DNA of 51,825 bases. Source: DAHUZL01 sp035533215. Lineage in GTDB: Bacteria; Chloroflexota; Dormibacteria; Aeolococcales; Bog-877. The position numbers were made by a program, and so were the translations under genes. The notes under the pieces are model-generated. The model had not been told where the DNA came from. It was given only the letters and a program-made list of their open reading frames with translations, and ran no database searches. Shown here one piece after another: positions 23,266-31,118 of the stretch (positions within the stretch are counted from its first letter, which is position 1; each line of letters begins with the position of its first letter). Where the stretch lies: NCBI GenBank assembly GCA_035533215.1, contig DATLUG010000038.1, positions 1 to 51,825 of the forward strand. The letters run 5' to 3'.

Positions 23266-23910
23266 TCAGCGCAGCACACAGCGGCCAAAGGGCGACTCGA
23301 GCCGTGCCGCGAGGCTGGGTTCGGGGCCCGGGAGGACCTCGAGGGCGACGTCGAGCGCCGCCAGTCGGGCCAGCGCCGCGCCGGGGTCCGGGTGCTCGGC
23401 GCCAAGGGAGAGGAGCCTGGTGCCAGCCGGGGCGGACGCGGCCGGGTGCGGGGACTCACCCCAGTCGATGAGGAACGGCACCACCTGGACCCCCTCCTCC
23501 TCGTCGGTGGGAGTAGAGAGCCGCCAGGTGAGCCGGCCGCCCTCCGGTCGGTCACGGGACATGGGCTCGATCGGTCCCGGGTCGAATCCCCGGCGGCGGG
23601 CCGCGGCCGCCCGCTCCTCGATCGTGGTCGTTCGCACCGCCCAGCCCACCAGGCGCGGCGCGCCCAGGCGGTCCATCCCGAAGGGCCGGGACCGCGCCGG
23701 CGGCGGCTGGGTCGGGTCGGGCCCGATCACCTCGAGGTAGGAGGTGGGTCCGAGGGCGAGGAGCCGATTGGCGGTGCCGAGGCCGAGGTGCCGACCGCCC
23801 GGCGCCGGCTCGACCCCCAGCTGGCGGCCCAGGTCGGCCGCGGCGGCCTCCAGGTCGGGGGCGGCGTAGACGAGGTGGTCGAGCGCCGCGGAAAGGCTGG
23901 GCGGTGTCAC
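23266..23910 (-). CDS. Glyoxalase-like (VOC) domain protein
   Basis: A 214-aa protein with a glyoxalase-like domain: SAALDHLVYAAPDLEAAAADLGRQLG at the start (first betaalphabetabetabeta unit, His in LDHLVY), GGRHLGLGTANRLLALG and YLEVIGPDP. The second half carries FLIDWGESPHPA and LEVLPGPEP. The GTG start lies 8 nt after the stop of the CoA ligase. Longer in-frame starts would run through that gene in an alternative frame and are not credible. No reaction can be assigned; VOC proteins include dioxygenases, isomerases and lyases, any of which would fit an aromatic or CoA-ester route. Confidence 0.8.
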   Translation of the reverse strand: MTPPSLSAALDHLVYAAPDLEAAAADLGRQLGVEPAPGGRHLGLGTANRLLALGPTSYLEVIGPDPTQPPPARSRPFGMDRLGAPRLVGWAVRTTTIEERAAAARRRGFDPGPIEPMSRDRPEGGRLTWRLSTPTDEEEGVQVVPFLIDWGESPHPAASAPAGTRLLSLGAEHPDPGAALARLAALDVALEVLPGPEPSLAARLESPFGRCVLR

Positions 23911-23917
23911 CGGCCGG

Positions 23918-25441
23918 TCACGTGGCGCCCGCGGCCGGCCCCGCCTCGCCGGCGAAGAGCCGTCGCACGGCGGCGTAGTCGACCTTGCCGGTGGGGCCGA
24001 GGGGGAGGGCGGCCACGAAGCGGACCGCCCGTGGGTGCGCATACGCCGGACCCCGCTCGACGAAGAACCGGGTGAGGTCGGCCGCGGCCAGCTGCCCCGC
24101 CACCCGCTCCACCACCGCTGCCGCCGGCGCCTGGCCCTTGACCGCGTGGGCGATCCCCACCACCGCCACGTCGGCGACCCCCGGGTGCTGGCGCAGGACC
24201 GCCTCCACCTCCTTCGGATACACGTTCTCACCGCCGACGTTGAGGAGGTCGTCCTTGCGACCCACGAAGTAGTAGTAGTCGTCGGCGTCGCGGCGCATGA
24301 GGTCGCCGGTGGCCAGCCAGCCGTCCCGGATGCGCTGCCTGGTGAGCGCGGGCAGGTTGTGGTAGCCCTTGGCGACGCCGGGGTTGCGGGTCCAGAGCTC
24401 TCCGGTCTCGCCGGCCGCCACCTCGCGGTCCGGATCGGCGGGGTCGGCCAGCCGCACCTGGCAGCCCGGGAGCGGCAGCCCGATGCTGCCGAGCCGGCGG
24501 ATCCCGTGGCGGGGGCTGACGATGACGTCGGGTCCGCCCTCGGTGAGGCCGTAGCCGTTGCCGATCGGCACCCCGAAGGCGGCCTCGAAGTCGGCGAGGA
24601 GCTCGGCGGGCACGTCCGCCGAGCCCGCGGTGGCGAACCGCAGCGAGGAGACGTCGGCGCCGGCGGAGGCCCGCCGGGCCTCCACCAGCCGCCGGAACAT
24701 CGCCGGCACCCCGCCGATGTAGGTGCAGCGGTGCTGCGCGATGGCCGCGATCGTGGCCTCGGCCTCGAACCCCGGGAGCACCACCACCGAGGCCCCCGCG
24801 ATGAGGAAGATCTTGAGCGTCATGCCGGCGTTCTTGTGATAGACGGGGGCGGTCACGAGGGCCCGCTCGGTCTCGTCGATCATCTCCCAGCGGCGCATGA
24901 CGTCGGCGTTCCAGACCTGGCCCCGGTGGGCCAGCAGCACCCCCTTGGGGCGGCCGGTGGACCCGGACGTGTAGGGCTGGAAGCAGATGGTCTCGGGGTC
25001 GACCTCGACCCGCGGGAACGACGCCGGTGCCCCCAGCCAGTCGGAAGGGGTGGCGACGAACCGCGGCCGACCGGCGGTCTCGGCGAGGCGGCCGGCACGG
25101 TCGGCGAGGGCGGGATGGGCCAGGATCCCGACCGCGCCGCTGTCGTCGAGGACGTAGCGGAGCGCCTCGTCGCCGAGCTTGACGTTGAGCGGCACCGCCA
25201 CCGCCCCCGCCCGGACGGTGCCCAGCATCGCCTCCACGTAGCGGACGTCGTTGGACCACATGAGGGCCACCCGCTGCTGCGGCCCCACCCCGGTGCCGTC
25301 GAGCCAGGCGGCCACCTGGTCACAGCGCCGGTCCAGGTCGGCGAAGGTGAGGGCGAGGCCCTCCTGGACCAGCGCCGGACGGTCGGGGCCCAGCCGCAGC
25401 GCCTCGTCGAGGAGGCGGCCGAGATTCCGGATCGCGGTCAC
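23918..25441 (-). CDS. Class I adenylate-forming acyl-CoA ligase
   Basis: A 507-aa ANL-superfamily ligase. FQPYTSGSTGRPKGVLLAHRG is the ATP-binding A3 motif (about 165-185), GNGYGLTEGGPDVI the A5 motif, GELWTRNPGVAKGYHN and DGWLATGDLMRRDADDYYYFVGRKDDLL motifs A7-A8, and the C-terminal Lys is in LPLGPTGKVDY. The GTG start overlaps the stop of the isochorismatase-like gene as GTGA. MYHKNAG-type substrate loop residues (VYHKNAGMTLKIF) resemble fatty or aryl acid ligases. It would activate the carboxylic acid released by the upstream hydrolase for processing by the reductase and thioesterases that follow. Confidence 0.87.
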   Translation of the reverse strand: MTAIRNLGRLLDEALRLGPDRPALVQEGLALTFADLDRRCDQVAAWLDGTGVGPQQRVALMWSNDVRYVEAMLGTVRAGAVAVPLNVKLGDEALRYVLDDSGAVGILAHPALADRAGRLAETAGRPRFVATPSDWLGAPASFPRVEVDPETICFQPYTSGSTGRPKGVLLAHRGQVWNADVMRRWEMIDETERALVTAPVYHKNAGMTLKIFLIAGASVVVLPGFEAEATIAAIAQHRCTYIGGVPAMFRRLVEARRASAGADVSSLRFATAGSADVPAELLADFEAAFGVPIGNGYGLTEGGPDVIVSPRHGIRRLGSIGLPLPGCQVRLADPADPDREVAAGETGELWTRNPGVAKGYHNLPALTRQRIRDGWLATGDLMRRDADDYYYFVGRKDDLLNVGGENVYPKEVEAVLRQHPGVADVAVVGIAHAVKGQAPAAAVVERVAGQLAAADLTRFFVERGPAYAHPRAVRFVAALPLGPTGKVDYAAVRRLFAGEAGPAAGAT

Positions 25442-26121
25442 GGCGGCGTCGGTCCCGGCGAGGGGAGCCCCTCCAGGATGTCGGCGGCGGTCGCGATCCG
25501 CGCATAGCCGCGCCGCAGGGTGCGGAGCTCCGCCACGTGCAGCTCGGGGTCGTCGGTCGAGTTGATGTCGGAGCCGAAGACCACCTGGTAGCCGTGCCAG
25601 TAGGCCTCCCGCGCGGTGGCGCCGCAGCAGAAGTTGGTCATGGTGCCGCAGATCACCACCGTGTCCACCTCCAGTCCCCGCAGCACCGCGTCGAGGGCGG
25701 TGCCGTGGAAGCCGGAGTAGGTGTGCTTGAGCACCACCAGGTCGTCGGGGCCGGGCGCGAGGTCGGGGCAGATCGCCACCCGCTGGAAGATCCGGTCGGC
25801 GTAGGAACGGGCGGCGGCACCGATCGGCACCGCCGGGGTGGGGAAGTTCAGACCCCGCAGGCCCACCTCGTAGGCGAGGTAGACGACCGGCCGGCGGGCG
25901 GCCCGGAAGGCGGCGGCGACCCGACCCACCCGCGGAACCTGCCGGGTGGCCTCGGGGATCCAGTACGGCGACCACCGGGGCCTGACGAACTCGTCGATCA
26001 TGTCGACCACGATCAGGGCGGCGTGGGCGGCGTCGAGGGTCGCCGCGGGGTCGTCGGTGGCGTACTGCGCCTCGGCCTCGGCGAGGATCGCCTCCTCGTC
26101 GAACTGGCCCAGCTCGATCAT
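25438..26121 (-). CDS. Isochorismatase-fold cysteine hydrolase
   Basis: A 227-aa cysteine hydrolase. The catalytic triad is visible: Asp in ALIVVDMIDEFV (near 41), Lys in VVLKHTYSGFHGT (about 130) and Cys in CGTMTNFCCGATAREAYWHG (about 165). The cis-peptide-type GTMTNFCC is intact. Relatives include nicotinamidase, N-carbamoylsarcosine amidase and biuret hydrolase. Because no siderophore or phenazine genes are nearby, amide hydrolysis is likelier than isochorismate cleavage. It is second in the operon after the solute-binding lipoprotein, 52 nt downstream, and coupled to the CoA ligase by a GTGA overlap. Confidence 0.85.
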   Translation of the reverse strand: MIELGQFDEEAILAEAEAQYATDDPAATLDAAHAALIVVDMIDEFVRPRWSPYWIPEATRQVPRVGRVAAAFRAARRPVVYLAYEVGLRGLNFPTPAVPIGAAARSYADRIFQRVAICPDLAPGPDDLVVLKHTYSGFHGTALDAVLRGLEVDTVVICGTMTNFCCGATAREAYWHGYQVVFGSDINSTDDPELHVAELRTLRRGYARIATAADILEGLPSPGPTPP

Positions 26122-26173
26122 CGGGCACGGCCCCGGTCGCGGCCCTCCCGCGGGGCGTCCGACCGCCCCCGGA

Positions 26174-28009
26174 TCAGCCGATCGTCCACTGCTCTGGGTA
26201 GATGTTCCCGACCGGGTCCTGGGGCAGGGTGCCGTGCAGGTCCTTCCGCACCACCGAGACCTGGTAGTCGAACCCCGGCATCCAGAGCACCGGCAGTTGC
26301 TTGGCGAAGAAGAGGTCGGCACGGACCACCGGCGCGACGCCGGTCCTGGTGTAGTCCGCCCGGATCACGGCGTCGCCCGCGGCGCTGCTGTACTTGCCGG
26401 CGTTGCCGACCGCGCCGGTGGCGAAGATCTCGTCCGGCAGCGGCTGGTAGTCGGGGTCCCAGGTCCATCCCGCCCACATCGCCAGATCCCAGCTGCAGCC
26501 GGCACCGGTCTTGGGGTTGCAGGAGAAGGCATCGCCCTCGACGGTGGCGAAGGGCGCCTGGGAGAGGCGCAGCTGGATCCCCACCTCGGAGAGCGCCGAC
26601 TCCAGCGCCTCCAGCTCCTGGGTGAAGGCGATGTTGCCCGAGGTGTAGATGAGGGAGAAGGACGCCAGGGCGCCGCGCCGGACCCCCGTCCCGCAGCGGC
26701 CGGGGCCGGGGCCGGGGACCTGGCAGGTGAGCCGGCCGCCGCGGTCGCGCCAGCCGTGGGTCTGGAGCAGGGTGCGGGCGGCGGCAACGCTGTACGGGTA
26801 GGGGTTCACGGTCTCCGCCTTGGTGAGGTAGCGGCTCGTCGGCCGGATCGGAACGGCCCCGTAGGTCGGCACCGCGAACCCGTGCCAGACCGACCGCACA
26901 TCCTGGGCCTGGTTGACCAGCCGCTGGATCGCCTGGCGGAAGTAGAGCTGCTTGAAGATCGGTCCCGCGACCGGGTTGGTGAAGTTGTAGACGGCGTAGG
27001 CGGTCGCCCACTGCGGCCAGGACTCGATCCGGTAGCCGTGCGAGCGGAAGTAGCCGGCCTGGGTGTAGTCGGTCGGAGGCAGGTAGCCGTAGTCCAGCTG
27101 GCCCCCCCTGAGGGCGTCGAACTCGGCGCTGTAGCTGGTGTACGGGATGTCCTGGATCTCGGCGATCCGCGCGTGCACCGGCCCCGAGTACGCGGGATTG
27201 GGGACCAGCGCCAGATACTGGGTGGTGGGGTCGTACACCTTGAGCCGCCAGGGACCGTCGACCACCTTCCACAGCGGGTTGGTGGCGTAGGTGTGCAGGG
27301 TCTTGGCCTGGGCGTTGAGGAAGTTGTAGACGGCCACCGCCCCGCGGGGGGTCCGGTCGTGGTTGCCGATCGGCCCGGTGGCGCTGGTCCGATCCCAGGC
27401 GTGCTGGGGGATGGGGGTGATCTGGCTGAGCTCGTTGTAGAGCAGCCACACCGGGTTGTAGGCGGCCCTGAACGTCATCACCACCGTCGAGCGGTTGGGG
27501 GTGGCGGTGCTGACCACGTTGTCGGGGAAGCCGCCCGGCACGTAGCCGTACCAGTTGAGCTTCTCCGCCTTCAGCTCGTTCATCCAGAACAGGACGTCGC
27601 GGCTGGTGACCGGCCGTCCGTCCGACCAGCGGTAGGCGGCGAGGTGGATGGTCACCGTCCGCCCGTGGTTGCTGAACACGGGGGCGTGGGCCAGGCTGAG
27701 CTTGTAGTTGACGGTCGACACCCCGTCCTTCCCGAACCAGTAGAGGGGACGGTAGAGCAGCATCTGGAACTGGTTGTCGTCGACCGGGCCGGCGTCGGCC
27801 AGGCTCTGCAAGGGGAAGATGTAGGACGAGGTGCTGGCGGGCGGGAGCGCGAAGCGGACGACCCCGCGGGGCCGGGCCGGGCGGGGATGGCCGGCGGCGC
27901 CGCACCCCGACAGCAGGAGCGCCCCCATCGCGACCGCGCCCACCCAGCCCGCTGACCGCGTCGGGCCGCGCCGTCGAGGCGGTGGCCGGTCGCGAGTCGA
28001 TCTGGTCAT
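26174..28009 (-). CDS. Peptide/nickel-type ABC solute-binding lipoprotein
   Basis: A 611-aa family-5 extracellular solute-binding protein. Residues 1-36 form a lipoprotein signal with many Arg, then WVGAVAMGALLLSGC (Cys36). The mature protein shows family features: QFQMLLYRPLYWFGKDG, NHGRTVTIHLAAYRWSDGRPVTSRDVLFWMN (the conserved WSDG), DGPWRLKVYDP, LVPNPAYSG and IQDIPYTS. No permease or ATPase genes follow in this window, so the importer would be encoded elsewhere. GGGGAGAGGG immediately precedes the ATG. It heads the minus-strand catabolic run and probably delivers its substrate. Confidence 0.88.
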   Translation of the reverse strand: MTRSTRDRPPPRRRGPTRSAGWVGAVAMGALLLSGCGAAGHPRPARPRGVVRFALPPASTSSYIFPLQSLADAGPVDDNQFQMLLYRPLYWFGKDGVSTVNYKLSLAHAPVFSNHGRTVTIHLAAYRWSDGRPVTSRDVLFWMNELKAEKLNWYGYVPGGFPDNVVSTATPNRSTVVMTFRAAYNPVWLLYNELSQITPIPQHAWDRTSATGPIGNHDRTPRGAVAVYNFLNAQAKTLHTYATNPLWKVVDGPWRLKVYDPTTQYLALVPNPAYSGPVHARIAEIQDIPYTSYSAEFDALRGGQLDYGYLPPTDYTQAGYFRSHGYRIESWPQWATAYAVYNFTNPVAGPIFKQLYFRQAIQRLVNQAQDVRSVWHGFAVPTYGAVPIRPTSRYLTKAETVNPYPYSVAAARTLLQTHGWRDRGGRLTCQVPGPGPGRCGTGVRRGALASFSLIYTSGNIAFTQELEALESALSEVGIQLRLSQAPFATVEGDAFSCNPKTGAGCSWDLAMWAGWTWDPDYQPLPDEIFATGAVGNAGKYSSAAGDAVIRADYTRTGVAPVVRADLFFAKQLPVLWMPGFDYQVSVVRKDLHGTLPQDPVGNIYPEQWTIG

Positions 28010-28095
28010 CCCTCTCCCCCTCGAACCGACGCGGAGCCGAACCCGCGCCGGCGGCGTCGGCCGGGCATGCCCCGCGCACCGGCTCTCGTCGGCGC

Positions 28096-28101
28096 AGTAT
28101 A
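28096..28101 (-). promoter_or_regulatory. -10 element of the solute-binding protein operon
   Basis: The minus strand reads TATACT, 5 of 6 to consensus, about 90 nt before the ATG at 28009. No good -35 is visible because a GC-rich tandem repeat occupies that position. Confidence 0.4.
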
Positions 28102-28108
28102 TCGGGGT

Positions 28109-28147
28109 CGGCGGCGCCCTCCGGCGGCGCCCTCCGGCGGCGCCGCC
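28109..28147. repeat. Three tandem copies of a 13-nt GC-rich unit
   Basis: CGGCGGCGCCCTC occurs twice exactly and a third time as CGGCGGCGCCGCC. Each unit contains the palindrome GGCGCC. The array lies just upstream of the -10 of the solute-binding gene and downstream of menF. Confidence 0.7.
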
Positions 28148-28167
28148 CGGCCGCTCCGCCGCCCCCC

Positions 28168-29499
28168 TCAGCTGGCCAGCGCACGCAGCAGCGGCATCAG
28201 CTTCAGCTCGGTCTCGGCCCACTCGCGTGCCGGGTCCGAGCCGGGCATGATCCCGGCGCCGGCGAAGCAGAGCGCCCCCTCCTGCCACAGCAGCCCGCAG
28301 CGGAGGGCGAGGGCCAGCTCCCCGTCGCCGCGGCCGTCCACCCACCCGATCGCCCCCGTGTACCAGCCGCGCTCGAGTCCCTCCAGCTCGCCCTGCAGCC
28401 GAAGGGCGGCGTGGCGGGGACTCCCGCCCACCGCCGCGGTGGGATGGAGGGCCGCCGCCACGTCGAGGGCCGAGGGGAGCGGGGTGCCCGTGAGCCGCGC
28501 CCGGATGGTGGTGGCGAGATGCTGGATGGTGGGCAGCCGCAGCACCGTGGGGGCCGCCCCCACCTCGATCCGGCTCGCGTACGGCGCCAGCCGCTCCACG
28601 ATGTCCTCCACCACCACCCGGTGCTCCGCCTGCTCCTTGGGATCGCCCCGCAGCGCTAACGCCAGCCGCCGGTCTCCGCCGGCGGTGGGGGCGCGCCCGG
28701 TGGACCCCGCCAGCGGTTGCGAGACGAGGCGGTCACCCCGGCGGTCCACGAGGAGCTCGGGCGAGCTGCCGACCAGGCAGGTGCCGTCGGCCCCGCCCAC
28801 GGCGAAGGTGTGGCCGGCGGGATACGCCGCCCGGAGGGCGGCGAGCACCCGCGCCAGGTGCACCGGGCGGTCCGCCCGGGCCAGCAGCGCCCGGGCGAGG
28901 ACGACCTTCTGGAGGCGTCCCGCCCGGAGCTCGGTCACCGCCCCCGTCACGGCGTCCTCCCACCGGGCCCGCTCCCCCGGTCCTGGCACGGCCCGGATCT
29001 TCGCCGGGGGGTCGGCGTCCGCCCCCGGGCCGGCGAGTCGGAGCAGGCGGCCCAGCCGGGCCAGCCGCCGCCCGACGTCCCCGGTCGACTCGCCCGGACG
29101 GGCCAGCATCGAGGCGACGCTGAAGCAGCGGCCGGCGCTGCGGACGACGGCGAGCTGGGGCACCCGCAGGAGCGCGGCGGGGAAGCCCGCCCACGCCCCC
29201 GCCGGCGTCCGCTCGGGACGGAAGGCGAAGCCCCCCAGCGCGACCTGGCCGGTGGCGGGCAGGCCCGGGTCGTCGAGCGCCGTGGCCGCCGCGGTCCACG
29301 ACCGCCAGGCCCGGCTGAGGCCGGCGGCGCCCGAGCCGCCGGACACCCCGTGGGCCCCGGTGCCCGGATCGCCCCCGGAAAGGGGCAGCCGTCGGCCGCG
29401 GCCGTCCTCGGCCCAGGTGGCGGCGCCGTCCCCGACCAGCTCCAGGACCCGACCGATGGCGGCGATGCTGACCGCGTCGGGCAGGGTGCGCTCGACCAC
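28168..29499 (-). CDS. menF: Isochorismate synthase
   Basis: Converts chorismate to isochorismate for MenD. A chorismate-binding-family protein of at least 443 residues. The C-terminal catalytic half is unmistakable: LQKVVLARALLARAD, GTCLVGSSPELLVDRRGDRLVSQPLAGSTGRA, KEQAEHRVVVEDIVERLAPY, LRLPTIQHLATTIRARL, ALHPTAAVGGSPRHAAL and YTGAIGWVDGRGDGELALALRCGL. The coordinates use the first canonical start, GTG 29499. Family alignment suggests the N-terminus extends about 26 more residues (LRLVSLTRELPGSPDLAGLA), where only CTG codons (29577, 29616) are available; see findings. It overlaps or abuts the MerR gene and is separated from the other men genes by the catabolic operon. Confidence 0.9.
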   Translation of the reverse strand: MVERTLPDAVSIAAIGRVLELVGDGAATWAEDGRGRRLPLSGGDPGTGAHGVSGGSGAAGLSRAWRSWTAAATALDDPGLPATGQVALGGFAFRPERTPAGAWAGFPAALLRVPQLAVVRSAGRCFSVASMLARPGESTGDVGRRLARLGRLLRLAGPGADADPPAKIRAVPGPGERARWEDAVTGAVTELRAGRLQKVVLARALLARADRPVHLARVLAALRAAYPAGHTFAVGGADGTCLVGSSPELLVDRRGDRLVSQPLAGSTGRAPTAGGDRRLALALRGDPKEQAEHRVVVEDIVERLAPYASRIEVGAAPTVLRLPTIQHLATTIRARLTGTPLPSALDVAAALHPTAAVGGSPRHAALRLQGELEGLERGWYTGAIGWVDGRGDGELALALRCGLLWQEGALCFAGAGIMPGSDPAREWAETELKLMPLLRALAS

Positions 29500-29602
29500 C
29501 GCCCCGTCCCACCCGGCGTCCCGGGCCCGAGCGGCGAGCCCGGCGAGGTCGGGGCTCCCGGGGAGCTCGCGGGTCAGGGAGACGAGGCGGAGCGGGGGGC
29601 CC

Positions 29603-30331
29603 TCAGACGCTCGCAGCCAGGTTCCCCGGGGCGGCCTCGCCCAGGCCCTCGGCCCGCGCCCGGGCCAGGGCCAGCAGCCGGCGGGTGAAGGTCCGGCTCA
29701 CCAGGGTGGTGCTGGCGGCGAGGAGGGCGTCGAAGGCCTCGGTGAGGCGCGCCGCGGTCGCCTCCTGGCCGTCCCCGGCACGCTGGATGGGCTCGCGCAC
29801 GTAGCGGTCGAAGCACTCGACGGCGGCCCGGGCCAGGTGGTCGCTGGCCTGCGCGAACCCCTCGCCGAGACGGAGGAGCTCGGCGAGGGGGATGCCGGCC
29901 TCCAGCACCCGCAGGCCCACCGCGAGCAGCTCGACGTCCGACCCCGGATACCGTGGCGGGTCGCCCGGGAGCGGGTTGAGCAGCCCGGTCTCCCGCAGCG
30001 TCAGGAGCAGCGGGAGGGGGACCCCGCTGCGCTGGGCCAGCTCGTCGGCGGTGAGCGCCGTGGCGTCCCCTGTCGGAGCCGCGACCGCGGCCACCAGGGC
30101 CTCGTCGGACGGCTCCAGCTCACCGGTCAGGAAGCGCCGGATCACCGCCAGGCTGAACCCGCGCTCCTGCAGCTCGCGGATCCGCCGCATGCGCTGGACG
30201 TGGCCGTCCCCGTACCAGGTGACCCGGCCCTGGCGACGGGGAGGTGGGAGCAGGCCCCGCCCCTGGTAGAAGCGGATCGTGTCGACCCCGGTCCCGGCCC
30301 GCCTCGCCAACTCCTCGATCCGATACTCCAC
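29603..30331 (-). CDS. MerR-family transcriptional regulator
   Basis: A 242-aa regulator. Residues 1-70 are a MerR winged helix (YRIEELARRAGTGVDTIRFYQGRGLLPPP, WYGDGHVQRMRRIRELQERGFSLAVIRRFL). The remainder (about 80-240) is an effector or dimerisation region with a second DELAQRSGVPLPLLLTLRETGLL segment resembling another helix-turn-helix. No Cys metal cluster is present at the C-terminus, so a metal sensor is unlikely. The GTG start at 30331 lies 6 nt after the HAD gene stop. Co-transcription with menF suggests control of nearby genes, but the target is unknown. Confidence 0.87.
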   Translation of the reverse strand: MEYRIEELARRAGTGVDTIRFYQGRGLLPPPRRQGRVTWYGDGHVQRMRRIRELQERGFSLAVIRRFLTGELEPSDEALVAAVAAPTGDATALTADELAQRSGVPLPLLLTLRETGLLNPLPGDPPRYPGSDVELLAVGLRVLEAGIPLAELLRLGEGFAQASDHLARAAVECFDRYVREPIQRAGDGQEATAARLTEAFDALLAASTTLVSRTFTRRLLALARARAEGLGEAAPGNLAASV

Positions 30332-30337
30332 GAGTCA

Positions 30338-31105
30338 TCACTCTACCGGTTGCGGGGCCGGCCGCTCGGCGGGAACGAGCGGGACCACGCCCCACAGATC
30401 CGTGACCACCGCGCAGTCGACCCCGGACGGCACCGGCCGAGCCGGCTCGCCGTCGCCGCTGCTCAGGCGGGGCCGCCGGTCGGGCCGCACCAGCAGGACC
30501 GGGGTGATCCCGGCCGCGCGCGCTCCCAGCACGTCCGCCGTGTAGGTGTCGCCGACGTGGACCGCGCCGGAGGGCTCAACCCCGAGCTGGCGCAGGGCGA
30601 GCCGGAAGATCGTGACATCGGGCTTCTCCGACCCCACCAGGGTGGAGGCCAGGACCACGTCGCAGAGCTCCAGCAGCCCCAGCGCGTCGCAGATCGGCAG
30701 GAGGGCGGGGGTGAAGTTGCTCACGATGCCGATCCGGACCCCGTCCGCCCGCAGCCGGCGCAGGACCGCCAGCGTCTCCGGGAACCGCCGCCAGCACGAG
30801 GGCTGGTAGAACCCGTCGGCGAGCGCCGCCGCCAGCCGGCGGCGGCCGCGGCCGACGCCGAGCACGGCGAGGAGGGTCTCGTTGTACGAGCGCCAGAACG
30901 CGAGGGCCGCCCCGCGGTCGCTCTCGAAGGGGTGGCCGGCCCGCCGCGCCGCCCGGTAGTGGTCGGCCGCCGCCCGCAGCCCCGATCGGACGACCGCCGG
31001 CGAGGCGGCGATCCCGTGGGCGGCGAGGGAGCGGCGGTAGTGCGCCGTGATGGTGGGATGGACCCGCACCAGGGTGTCGCCGAAATCGAAGAGCGCGGCG
31101 GCGAT
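30338..31105 (-). CDS. HAD-superfamily hydrolase, apparent ATC start
   Basis: A phosphatase-type HAD protein. Motif II is GIVSNFT, motif III the Lys in GSEKPDVTIF, motif IV HVGDTYTADVLGARAAG. The nucleophile motif I is FDFGDTLV, encoded at about 31075-31095. No ATG, GTG or TTG lies in frame upstream of it: the first canonical start, GTG 31069, would remove the catalytic Asp. The frame does contain ATC at 31105 (giving a normal HAD N-terminus, then AAALFDFGDTL) and at 31114, both a few nt after the stop of the glycosyltransferase gene. I use 31105. A frameshift or decayed N-terminus is the alternative. The substrate is unknown; co-transcribed genes suggest sugar-phosphate work. Confidence 0.8.
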   Translation of the reverse strand: MAAALFDFGDTLVRVHPTITAHYRRSLAAHGIAASPAVVRSGLRAAADHYRAARRAGHPFESDRGAALAFWRSYNETLLAVLGVGRGRRRLAAALADGFYQPSCWRRFPETLAVLRRLRADGVRIGIVSNFTPALLPICDALGLLELCDVVLASTLVGSEKPDVTIFRLALRQLGVEPSGAVHVGDTYTADVLGARAAGITPVLLVRPDRRPRLSSGDGEPARPVPSGVDCAVVTDLWGVVPLVPAERPAPQPVE

Positions 31106-31118
31106 GGGCCGGATCCGG

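Noticed and set aside
28109..28147. CRISPR array or satellite
   Set aside because: Units of 13 nt are directly adjacent with no spacers; three copies only. A simple tandem repeat.
29604..29606. CTG overlapping the MerR stop as start of menF
   Set aside because: This CTG is not in the menF frame, so unlike menA it cannot be the coupled start; the in-frame CTGs at 29577 and 29616 remain candidates.
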